NCBI GenBank assembly: GCA_903772945.1 | Contig: CAICTM010001235.1 | Location: 6,809 to 33,398, forward strand | Length of the DNA: 26,590 nt | Origin: Seminavis robusta | Lineage: Eukaryota > Bacillariophyta > Bacillariophyceae > Naviculales > Naviculaceae | Direction of reading: 5' to 3' | In this document: positions 8,054 to 15,841 of the stretch, one piece after another | Position numbering within the stretch: the first letter of the stretch is position 1 | How the letters are laid out: each line of letters starts with the position of its first letter | Position numbers and translations under genes: made by a program | Notes under the pieces: generated by a model | Told to the model about the DNA's origin: nothing | What the model saw: the letters and a program-made list of their open reading frames with translations, nothing else | The model's database searches: none

Positions 8054-9964
8054 TCACATGAAGGCCCCAGTGAGGTAGCTCATGAGAGCTGAGGTCTCGT
8101 CGGAACTGAGATCGACCGCAGCCATGTTTACTTGCATAGAATCAAAATCATATCCGACATTGGGACTGGTGTGGATAAATTCATCAGTGTCCATAACAGG
8201 GATGTCCGCAGACTGTAAAGGTAGCCCCATGGTTGAAGAAGCCAGGTTGCCACCAGCATTGAATGGAGTTGAAGCCGGAGCTGGAGCTGGAGCTGGAGCA
8301 GGAGTGGCACTCCCAGTCGAGGAGGGTGCCTTGTATGGAAACTTGCGGAATCCACGATGTTCACTGGTGAAGTGGGCACTGGTTCCTTTGGAGAACCTCC
8401 CACAGTTGCGACAGTATTTGGCAACCACCTTGCCTTCCACAGAAATGGTGTGTTGGGCATCATCGGGAATGTTCTCCCTTGGAGGCATAGAAGCAAGCTT
8501 GTCTTTGATGAGACCAGAGAGCTTGGAGTTGGTTTCAGCACTCAGGCCATTATCCTTTGGAGCACCTCGCTTAGGACATGATGGATCGTTTCTGTGGTGA
8601 CCGGTAGCCCCACAGTCAAAGCAGGCGCCTCCACTAGGACGGGTACCACCGCCGGCGGAGCCACTGGTTCTATCCTGGGTGAGACTCCCGACCTTAGCCT
8701 CAACAGCTTTGTCAATTGCGGCCTGGAAGGCTTTGGCCTGGGAAGTCTTGGATCCAATGTGTTGGGCAGGCTCATATGTTTTCTGGTTGATGAGGACCCG
8801 ATAGAGGGCATCCAAGTCATTCAAAGTATCGAGTGCTTCCAATTGTTTGTTCCCATAGTTGCTATCAAATCCGTTGATGTCACTCTTGACAACGAGCTCA
8901 TGGACTTTGGATCGAAAATATGGACACCCACATCCAAGAAGACCTCTTAGGGATGTGCTGGTTAGTTCAGGCATGGGATCACTGGACATAAAGTTCAATC
9001 GAATCTCTTTGATGATCTTGCTTGCATCGACAACATACATGGAAACATTTTCACCAGGGAACTTGGTGATGTCCAAGTGAAGAAGCTTGGCTTTGAGGGT
9101 CTCAATCTTGCTGAGAGAAGGTCTGTATATTTTCTGCAGAAGAGCCAAGAGAAGCTGGGGCCCATTGTGCTTGGCTCGAGGGACATATGATTTCAATTCC
9201 TCCTGGAGGGCATCAGTGCAAGAGTTCAAGACAGCCTTTCCCGACCAGGCAAGGTTGGTTAGATCATACTGGCAGACAGAGTGTTGCTTCAGAGTCCCAG
9301 CATCGATGAATCCAACCCCATTTACTGTGAGATCCTGATGCCATTTGTCCATCATAGATTCTGAGACCTGCCCAGGAGAGGTGAACATATTAATTTTGTT
9401 TATGGTGTTAGTATTAAGATCACCAACAACAAGCTCAAAGATCCCTTCCATTCCATGCTCAGTCATCATACTTTCAAAGGCGATAAGAGAGGCTAAAACA
9501 TGGGACCCAGAGGCATTGGACTCAGTCAACGTCGAGAAGAGGAGACTGGGGGAATCCTTCAGTCCTTTCTTGCATGCCAATTCAATAGGCTGGAGTGTGG
9601 TGTGATGTTTTAGATGGTCGTCTCCATGGAAACCCCTGAGGCATAGGGTGCTTTGAGGTTCCTTTCCCAGTCCATCTGAGCCAGATCCTGTCCAGGCTCC
9701 AGTGTGGTTGATACCTCCAAGCCGAGGGGCTTCTGTAAGCTTGGTCTTCTCTTTGGTTTTCCCAATGTGCTGGAGGAGCTCCTGGAATTGAACTGCGGTC
9801 AAGGGTGCTGTAGTCATGGTTGGAGGATCAGATGGTGGGATGATTGGATCAGATTCAAAGAAGGCTTGTCTGAAGCCTTGTGGACTGAACAAGAATGCTG
9901 GTGCTGGTGCTGCTGTTGTTGAAGATGAAGATGCTGAAGCAGAGGAAGTGTCGTCAAGGTCCAT
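8054..9964 (-). CDS. gag: Gag polyprotein (element B), 636 residues, intact
   Basis: Taken from MDLDDTSSAS at 9964, where similarity between copies B and C becomes nearly continuous, the protein has 636 residues and ends LTGAFM-TGA. The N-terminus is Ser/Ala/Pro-rich. A capsid-like helical region follows (for example LTNLAWSGKAVL, LLHLDITKFPGENVSMYV), then a CCHC-type knuckle near residue 450 (CFDCGATGHHRNDPSC) and a second Cys/His site near residues 514-540 (YCRNCGRFSKG...HFTSEH). Gag packages the RNA in the cytoplasmic particle. Unlike pol it is unbroken. The same frame is open upstream to an ATG in the LTR at 11053, which would give 999 residues; see the extension entry. Confidence 0.85.
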   Translation of the reverse strand: MDLDDTSSASASSSSTTAAPAPAFLFSPQGFRQAFFESDPIIPPSDPPTMTTAPLTAVQFQELLQHIGKTKEKTKLTEAPRLGGINHTGAWTGSGSDGLGKEPQSTLCLRGFHGDDHLKHHTTLQPIELACKKGLKDSPSLLFSTLTESNASGSHVLASLIAFESMMTEHGMEGIFELVVGDLNTNTINKINMFTSPGQVSESMMDKWHQDLTVNGVGFIDAGTLKQHSVCQYDLTNLAWSGKAVLNSCTDALQEELKSYVPRAKHNGPQLLLALLQKIYRPSLSKIETLKAKLLHLDITKFPGENVSMYVVDASKIIKEIRLNFMSSDPMPELTSTSLRGLLGCGCPYFRSKVHELVVKSDINGFDSNYGNKQLEALDTLNDLDALYRVLINQKTYEPAQHIGSKTSQAKAFQAAIDKAVEAKVGSLTQDRTSGSAGGGTRPSGGACFDCGATGHHRNDPSCPKRGAPKDNGLSAETNSKLSGLIKDKLASMPPRENIPDDAQHTISVEGKVVAKYCRNCGRFSKGTSAHFTSEHRGFRKFPYKAPSSTGSATPAPAPAPAPASTPFNAGGNLASSTMGLPLQSADIPVMDTDEFIHTSPNVGYDFDSMQVNMAAVDLSSDETSALMSYLTGAFM

Positions 9965-11053
9965 CAATTGAGAATCAACAAGAGAGGAGCGACAGTGGCA
10001 ATGGCAATGGCAATGGCAATGGCAACAATGGCAACAATGGCAACAATGGCGGCAATAGCAACAATGGCAACAATGGCAACAATGGAAGGAGCGCCAACAG
10101 GACCGGCAACAAGAGGAGGAGCAGGAGCGTGGTGGATATCCAGTCAATCGAGTCAATTGAAGCTGGAATTTATGAGCTTTGTTATCCTTCGCGTCGAAGC
10201 CTGAGTTCAATCGAAGGCGACCAGTTGAATTCTTCGAGTTTGAATTCAAACGACCGCATCGCGAGCGATCGATCGCTCCGTACGATCCGTACTTCTGTAA
10301 ACGACCAACTGCAACTGCAAGCCAGTTCAATGCAAGCCAGTTCAAACGACCAATGCCGGTCCTGGGTAAGCAGCGAGCAACAACAACACAAGCGATCGAT
10401 CGCTCCGTGTTGTTGTTCTCGTATGTGTTACTCGAGTTAATGAAAAAGTGAGGAGCTCGCAAAGAGGATATAACACAAGCATGACTCAGCCAATTCGAAT
10501 CGATAATGGAGGGTGAAATGTCTCCCGAAGCATGACTCAAGGCATGACACACAGGCCGAGCTTTATATATGCAGAAGCTCATTTTTTGATAAATTCTGTT
10601 AACTCGATCGCGACCTCTGCTGTTAACTCGATCGCGACCGACGAGAGGCAAGGTGAGGTGACGCAAGGCTTTGCCGGTGATAGAGATAACAGTATTAGCA
10701 GTAACAGTATTGGCTCCTGCAGTGATCGGTTGATCGTATACGGTGGACTCCTGCATGAGTCCACGTGATAATATAGGATCCTCATCGCGATTTCGATCGA
10801 CGACAGGATGGACTGGGAGATTGCTTTCGAGCGAATCAAATGGTTCATCCTCATTGAGATTACGATCGTCAACAGGATAAAGAAGAGGGGTATCAAGAGA
10901 TGACAAGCTACAGATGAAGAGCGCAAGAGGAAACTCAGGAGCAGTCTGCATCAAGGAGTAGCGAAATCCATTGATAACCACAAGGGATAGACATATAAGA
11001 ATAAGAATGAGTAACATCTCATAACCTCGCATGCTACCATGCGACAATACCAT
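9965..11053 (-). CDS. Possible N-terminal extension of Gag from an ATG in the 5' LTR (element B)
   Basis: The ATG at 11053, 14 bases inside the LTR end, opens a frame of 363 codons that runs without a stop through the PBS and leader into Gag. It begins MVLSHGSMRGYE and then has a hydrophobic run (MLLILILICLSLVVINGF) that looks like a signal anchor. Blocks shared in frame with copy C include APEFPLALFI, HPVVDRNRDED, TVISITGK, ARPVCHALSHA, LPRTGIGRLNWLALNWLAV and DNKAHKFQL. Between these blocks the copies differ by indels that keep the frame. In C the first 20 codons are out of frame (a 7-base difference near 21670), so the LTR start itself is not conserved. The alternative is an untranslated leader that is open by chance. 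Confidence 0.45.
9997..10085. repeat. GGCAAT/GGCAAC microsatellite in the element B leader
   Basis: Imperfect tandem GGCAAT, then GGCAACAAT units. On the coding (minus) strand they read as Cys/His runs (CHCHCH, HCCHCC) just before the Gag methionine. Copy C has only a short remnant (CCRYCHC) at this place, so the array expanded in B or contracted in C. All units are multiples of three, so the frame is kept. Confidence 0.85.
10263..10278. repeat. Palindrome GAGCGATCGATCGCTC, leader of element B (upstream copy on plus)
   Basis: A perfect 16-base palindrome between PBS and gag. The same 16 bases occur at 22265-22280 and 22438-22453 in copy C, and its 12-base core again at 10392-10403. It may serve as an RNA dimerisation or packaging element, by analogy with palindromic loops in retroviral leaders; that role is inference. 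Confidence 0.6.
10379..10417. repeat. Leader hairpin with GCGATCGATCGC core (element B)
   Basis: AACAACAACAC at 10379-10389 pairs over 11 bases with GTGTTGTTGTT at 10407-10417. The enclosed 17 bases contain the self-complementary core GCGATCGATCGC. Copy C has a related arrangement at 22426-22460 (AACAACAACAC, palindrome, then TGTTGTTTG) and at 22261-22285 (ACACG...CGTGT). Confidence 0.65.
11025..11039 (-). other. Primer-binding site of element B
   Basis: TGGTAGCATGCGAGG lies directly after the CA end of the 5' LTR on the minus strand. It begins with TGG, complementary to the CCA end of a tRNA, and its first seven bases agree with initiator-Met-type sites (TGGTAGC/TGGTATC). The tRNA cannot be named from the window. 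The identical 15 bases follow the LTR of copy C. Confidence 0.7.
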
Positions 11054-11191
11054 TGTGCATTGATTAATCTAAGGATCTAAGAGATGTAAAGTTTGTATTT
11101 CCAAATAAGTGAGCAGTTATTGATTATTTTCTAGAATAAGCCTGCAAATAGTAAAGCTGTAAAGCTGAATTGTAAGCTGTATCCCGTCGCA
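11040..11191 (-). repeat. 5' LTR of element B
   Basis: A 152-bp partner of 3480-3631 with ends TGCGAC...GTCGCA. It is very short for a copia LTR. It cuts the RT of gypsy element F after the residues GLCNSPD. It supplies the ATG at 11053. Confidence 0.9.
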
Positions 11192-11893
11192 GTCGGGACT
11201 ATTACATAGGCCCATTGGCAACCTCTGGTATTCGTACTTTCCCCACGGGAGTACGATAGTACAGAGTTGTTTCGAGTGAGGTGACAGCTCGATGTGATAG
11301 TATCCCATGTTCAGGTCTAGACTAGTAGCGTACTTGAATCCGTCTAGATTCAAGAGCATGTCCTGTATTTTTGGGATAGGATAAGGCTTCCGCTTAATCC
11401 TTTTGTTTAGTTCCCGGAAATCAGAGATGAACCGTACAGATCCATCCTTTTTGGGAATGATAAAAGTTGGCGCCGCCCATTCGGAAGGGTTCACCTTCTT
11501 GAGTACTCCTGCTTCGCAGAGACGTTCAACCTCCATCTTAAGAGTGTTGGTATGGACGCGTGGAATAGGATAAGCCCTAGCGTGATAGGGTTTAGCATCA
11601 GGGAGGAGTTCTACTTCGTAGTCTTCCATCTGCCACTTTCCTAGAGTGCCATCGAATAGGTCAGAGTACTTCGTTAATAAGGAATGAAGCTGTTCCTGCT
11701 CTTCCTTATTCAACTGTTTTTGACTTTGGCAAACCCGCTTTAAGTCAGCTTGTTCGTATTTCGCATCAAGAATCTTCTTGAGACGATCTGCACTGTCGTC
11801 AACGGCAGTAGGATCAGGAATGAAGAAATTCTCTTCTTCATTGGTGTCGCTATTTTTCATAGGAATAGATATGCCGTCCCACTCCACTGACAT
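11192..11893 (-). pseudogene. pol: Ty3/gypsy reverse transcriptase, N-terminal half (element F)
   Basis: The frame starts in the protease-RT linker (MSVEWDGISIP at 11893), has a typical pre-RT block (LLTKYSDLFDG) and then RT motifs: AAPTFIIPKKDGSVRFISDFRELN, of which KKDGSVRF and DFRELN are the diagnostic parts, PYPIPKIQDML, SLDLNMGYYHIEL with the first catalytic Asp, and YEYQRLPMGLCNSPD. It ends at 11192, so the YxDD site, the thumb and RNase H are gone; the last 24 codons of the open frame are LTR sequence. About 234 gypsy residues are left, with no internal stop. Confidence 0.85.
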
Positions 11894-12200
11894 GGTAGTG
11901 AAATCGAACTTAAATCCTAAGTCGGAGAGAGAGAAATGTCTCGACCTATGATCATGTCATACGCCCCCAAGCTCTTGGTGACGTGTAAATCCCATCGATA
12001 ATTCTATCATCGTGGAATTCAGGAATCATGAATGCACCTTTGCACTTCGTGCTGGTGTTTAAATCTCCTGCAGGGGTAGTCCACATTGTTTGGACGCCCC
12101 CAAGATCCTTCATGCGTAATTTCTTAGCATGAGTTTGAGCAATCAAAGTTCCGGATGCTCCTGTATCCAGTAAGCAACGGAGTGTAGTAAGGTTTTTGTT
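11894..12200 (-). pseudogene. pol: Retropepsin-like protease (element F)
   Basis: LLDTGASGTLIA is encoded at about 12140-12175, with the DTGA codons at 12156-12167, the catalytic motif of retroviral-type aspartic protease. Downstream are AFMIPEFHDDRIIDG and, across frameshifts near 11950-11980, YDMIIGRD, the usual end block. The domain is a normal size but is split by at least one frameshift, so it is inactive as it stands. Confidence 0.7.
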
Positions 12201-12723
12201 TCCCTTTTTCTCGCTTTTAAATCTAACATAGACGATAGGTTTGAGGTCTCTTGTCGCGACGTTCGATGGTTGGCCAGGACGAGGTTAACATGCTAATAGA
12301 TCATCAGAGTCTAGTTGAGCAGCTTCTAGGCAATCATCTAATTTGCCGTAGAGTTCATCGTTGCAAACAATTCTTGTTTACTAGTTAGTGAGATATCTTC
12401 ATCACTTTGGTATGAGAAATCGGAACATGGTTCCGTTGAGTCATATCCTGGCCTAATCCTCAGATAGAGATTTCTCCATCCAAGATTGAAATGATAGAGG
12501 AGTGTCCTCTTTCAGAGTTTCTGATTTGCGCTTGGAACATGGTTGCCAAGTTTGCAGGTGGTGCACAGTATCGTCGATCTCGTTTCTTCGTCATTGTCGA
12601 CGAGAGGAAGAATGGTTTGTCACGCAACTGTTTCTCGAAGTTCTGAACGCATGTTTTCCTTGAGCCATCTTCATGGTGAGGAATAGATGAGGGTAGCTGA
12701 AGCTATTGTGTTTGTTAAAAAAA
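12201..12723 (-). pseudogene. gag: Gag remnant with internal deletion (element F)
   Basis: The start MKMAQGKHAF lies at about 12645-12675, and a decayed copy of the first 50 or so G-type Gag residues extends to about 12545. It is frameshifted within the first ten codons. The sequence then jumps to a region without similarity to G, which runs to the protease and has several stops. The short distance from start to protease (about 500 bases) implies that most of Gag was deleted. Confidence 0.6.
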
Positions 12724-13139
12724 TGCACTACGCTAAAAGCTATGTTAAAGATCTTTCGAGTGTTTTGAGTTTGAGAGAATGAAAGTTATGAGAGAGATTA
12801 GAAAGCTATGAAAACTAATCAACGAGAGAGATCATCATCAAGGGATCGTAATCTGGTCTCCCGCGGAGACTATAAAGTGTGATAGAGTAGGTTGCGTAGT
12901 AATCCTACTATCTCCACGATCCTAAAACGGACGCGTGGAAGTTTGTCTAGCATGGATCTAGTAGCGTGGAAGTACTCCACGCTGGCTAAATATCTAGAGC
13001 GATGTTTCATCATCAACCTAGTATGACTAGAGCGTCATTGAGAACCCTGTCTCAAATGACTATTCACGAGAGACTCGTCATGAGTCGAACTCAACCCTAT
13101 CTAGGATCGAGACGAATAAGGCTAAGAGCCGTGTATGCA
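12724..13139 (-). repeat. 5' LTR of gypsy element F
   Basis: A 416-bp copy of the 659-1080 LTR, beginning TGCATACACGG on the minus strand and ending GTAGTGCA. The central part has diverged. The hairpin is kept as GCGTGGA-AGTAC-TCCACGC at 12964-12982. Confidence 0.75.
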
Positions 13140-13265
13140 ATCACGTTGGCAGGACCCGGGATGTAGGACGAGAGGGCGCAGTAGCGGTGCTCTCGCTGGT
13201 GTCGGCAGGCGTAGTTGCAGATGCACTACACTAAAAGCTAGTGTAAAGATCTTTCGAGTGTTTTG
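13140..13265 (-). repeat. Unassigned 82-bp spacer and 44-bp gypsy LTR end
   Basis: 13222-13265 matches the last 44 bases of the G/F LTR (TGCACTACACTAAAAGCTAG... on plus). The 82 bases between it and the F LTR have no recognised match; they could be internal sequence of another copy or old flank. The arrangement implies an earlier member of the family next to F, now mostly lost. From 13266 to 13330 I see nothing recognisable. Confidence 0.6.
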
Positions 13266-13330
13266 CGATAAGATCCAAAAGGGGATCCATGAAAGCACCA
13301 CTGGGTACGCCATAGCTGTGCAGACTTAGC

Positions 13331-13826
13331 TGTATGACATCATCGCTGAAACCCGTGTACAGTCAAAGAGTACAGCCAGCAATGCTATCATCCAGCACTG
13401 TATGTATTGCTGAGGCATGCCTATGTACCCAAATGCATCATAGCATACAGGATGTATATGTTGGTATGATAGACATCAACAGAACCTCTCCAAAGAGGAT
13501 TCAGGTACAGGATTGCCTCTCCAAAAGCAGCCATCCTGTCATTGGATTCCTGTCGAGGAATTGATGTATTGATCTATCTAGCTAGCATAGTAAGAAGAAC
13601 CAAGTAAATGAATAGTAACCTGTGAACCCAGAGAGTACATCCTAGCCCTGCAGTAGAGTAGTTCCTGCATGGCTGTACCAGGGTAGTCAGCGCCCCACCA
13701 ACCATTGCAAGCAGTGCTGGTTGAGTGGCTTCACACCAGAGGAAGGAGACCTCCATCTGAGCTCTCCATCCCAGCTCTTGTGTATCTACACTGAGCCTTC
13801 TGGAAGAAAAGCTCATAGGATTAACA
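13331..13826 (+). repeat. Possible 5' LTR of element D
   Basis: A non-coding stretch from TGTATGACATCATCGC to GGATTAACA, with TG...CA ends, placed about 750 bases ahead of a Gag-like start. No second copy is in the window, so the LTR status rests only on its ends, position and the lack of reading frames. Confidence 0.3.
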
Positions 13827-14574
13827 AGTTCGCAATAGCGACACAAGAGTGGCTACAAGCAAGCAGTGTGGAAGAGTGGAAGACGTGCTGAAGACGATCG
13901 AGTGGAAGAGTTCGACAAGTCCACCGACAAGGGAATACCAAAACGACGACCGAAAACTGGAATCGCGACCGATTTAGCCAAACAAGACGGTCACCTATCA
14001 ACCAAAGGGTGCTTGACAAGATACACCAACCAGTCCTTTGTTAATCGCTTGGTTACGGCGGCCGATAGTGGAATAAGAGCGGCAGATCTCCATTGTCGAT
14101 CCGTACGAAAAGCGATTTCTCGAGTCGTGCTTGGAGGATACTGGCAAACAAACCGGAACTCACAAGGGATTCACAGAACCGGTACAAGTACCTCTTCCGA
14201 GTGACGTACTTCGCACCTCTTCCGAGTGACGTACTTGACGTACCTCTGTTCCGAAAGCAAGCCGAGTCACTGATCAGCCTCGATCCTCACAATTTCGAGG
14301 AAATTCCGAACTCTTCAGGAACCCGGAAAGCCTCGAAGATACCGTGGCTCCGTACGGATCGTTCACCCAGCCTATAACAGGTACTCGGAGCACCACGGCA
14401 ACACCTTTCGGTCTGTTTCAGATTATTCCAAGGGCATCAGTGTGTCAAGCAGCCTTCAATTGGTCATCCACCAACAGTGCAAAGCTTCAAGTCACCTTTT
14501 GGATTTTCTGTGCTTCTCCAAGGAACAGGCAACACCACTACACTGTACTGTCAGTAGCCAGTGCACCAGTCATC
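13827..14574 (+). other. Leader of element D, no recognised gene
   Basis: It lies between the possible LTR and the Gag-like methionine. Open frames exist (13866-14204, for example) but their composition looks arbitrary and I recognise no domain. It contains a local tandem repeat at 14190-14254. Confidence 0.35.
14190..14254. repeat. Tandem repeat of about 25-27 bp
   Basis: Two full units beginning ACCTCTTCCGAGTGACGTAC at 14190 and 14215 are followed by a partial, altered unit at 14242 (ACCTCTGTTCCGA). Confidence 0.8.
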
Positions 14575-15024
14575 ATGGGGAGCAGCAACAAAAAGAAGAA
14601 GAAGCAACAGCAGGAGCCCGGTGCCAATGACACCACGTCATCAACACCAGCATCCAATGACAGCAACACACAGAACAACAACAACAGGTCCACCACTGCA
14701 GAGACAACAGCTCCAGCTCCAGCTCCAGCTCCCCCTGCCAACACACCTGTGGACCCCCCCTCTGTTTATGTGTTGACACCACATCACGGTGCCCACTCCA
14801 GCGTGGCTTCTTCTAACTTAGCCAACCATGACACTACAATGCTTAGCCAACACATTGAGCAGCTCACAATGGAACTACAGGCCACATCAGACAAAGCTGC
14901 CAAGGAGGCAATGAACAGATCGGAACAAGCTGCCAAGGAGGCAATCAACAGACAAGCCACTTTTGAGAACACACTCTCTCGACAGCTTTCTACCTACCTG
15001 GACCAGCTCTCCCAACAACAGGAG
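14575..15024 (+). pseudogene. gag: Gag-like N-terminus of element D, cut by element E
   Basis: An ATG at 14575 opens 150 codons starting MGSSNKKKKKQQQ, then Ser/Thr/Asn-rich and PAPAPAP stretches, and then a helical region with an imperfect repeat (AAKEAMNRSEQ / AAKEAINRQ) ending LDQLSQQQ. The frame then enters the LTR of element E at 15025, adding 47 foreign codons up to 15165. The low-complexity N-terminus followed by a coiled coil suits Gag of diatom copia elements, but the diagnostic domains are missing. An upstream ATG at 14344 is in frame; I chose 14575 because the lysine-rich, gag-like composition starts there. Confidence 0.5.
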
Positions 15025-15121
15025 TGTTGGGGATTCGCGATTAGGGATTCAACCTGTACCTCTGTACTAGAATTTGATGCCAGTAGCAAAACTGGTAACC
15101 CACCCACTTTTTCAGTAGTAT
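15025..15121 (+). repeat. Start of the 5' LTR of element E
   Basis: It begins TGTTGGGGATTCGCGATTAG and matches 21180-21284 up to CACTTTTTCAGTAGTAT, with one replaced block (CAAAACTGGTAA against AAATAGCATGGAATACAGAG). Beyond 15121 the two copies no longer align by eye, so the LTR end is not fixed. Confidence 0.65.
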
Positions 15122-15841
15122 GTAAAGCGGTCTACTATCGACGTCGAAGCGAAGAAGTGAAATAGCGAAGAGGAGTCTATCGAAGCAGTCAATCGGTAGC
15201 AGGAAGAGGAGCGAGTATCGGCCGACGCCGAAGCCGACGCCGATCACGACGACGAGACCGTCGAAGCGCAAGGATCGATAGAAGACCAAGCCTGTCGAAG
15301 GATCGACAGCAACGCGAGTACCGCAACAAGACCAAGACTGTTGTTCGACGTTCGAACGACAGCAACAAGAGAAGAAGCCTGTCGAAGGATCGACAGCAAC
15401 AGCGACGACGCAACGAGTGAAGATCCGAGGACGGATCGAACGGAGACTGCAGTCAACGACGCAGCAAGAGTTTCATCAGCAGAATCCACAAGGATTGTCG
15501 ATAGGAGAGCCGACAGCATCCAGCCGGAACTGTCAGAGCCAACAACAAGCGCGAAAGCCATAGTGCCAGCGCAGGGGCCAAAGGAAAGGCACCCAACAAG
15601 GAATCAACAATACAAAGAAACGGGTTCGGAGTGGAAACGACCGCACAGTGTGTGAAGCAATCGTTCCCTCCCTGCAAGATCTTTAGTAAATAGATTTAAC
15701 ACTCCCTAGCCAGGAGTATAATTTGAAGTTTATCGCCCCATAGCCATAAGACGAATAAGTAGTCGGACGAGAACTTAAATTAAAAGAGCTAGTCAATCAA
15801 AAAAAAACAAATTGAAATAGTCCACCTACCGTAGCATAGAC
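15122..15841 (+). other. LTR remainder and leader of element E
   Basis: The LTR/leader boundary cannot be placed. The direct repeat AAGCCTGTCGAAGGATCGAC occurs at about 15287 and 15375, each containing the hairpin TGTCGA-AGGA-TCGACA (15293-15308 and 15380-15395). No conventional TGG primer site was found, and no coding frame is convincing. Confidence 0.5.

Larger units (their letters stand above)
3480..11191 (-). mobile_element. Full-length Ty1/copia LTR retrotransposon (element B)
   Basis: The element has matching 152-bp LTRs at 3480-3631 and 11040-11191, a TGG-starting PBS inside the 5' LTR and a purine tract inside the 3' LTR. Between them, in minus-strand order, are a long open leader, Gag, an in-frame membrane-type ORF, and then PR, IN, RT and RNase H remnants. 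IN before RT is the copia order. The two LTRs differ at 2 of 152 positions by my count, which suggests recent insertion, yet pol has many frameshifts and stops. The flanks do not show a target-site duplication: CCGAC precedes the 5' LTR and ATCCA follows the 3' LTR. The flanks also belong to two different elements, a gypsy RT and a transposase. Confidence 0.85.
11192..13139 (-). mobile_element. 5' part of a Ty3/gypsy element (element F), truncated
   Basis: On the minus strand this runs LTR (13139-12724), gag remnant, aspartic protease and RT, and then stops inside RT at the LTR of element B. It belongs to the same family as element G at 1-1080, shown by the LTR and the Gag start. Integrase, RNase H and the 3' LTR are missing from the window. 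Confidence 0.8.

Noticed and set aside
8082-8600. Plus-strand 172-codon frame opposite Gag
   Set aside because: Gag on the minus strand has clear Cys/His motifs and a matching copy at 22623-24550; the opposite frame appears in both only as a shadow.
9895-10440. Plus-strand 181-codon frame with Gly-Asn repeats
   Set aside because: It is antisense to the open leader of element B and its Gly-Asn run comes from the GGCAAT microsatellite.
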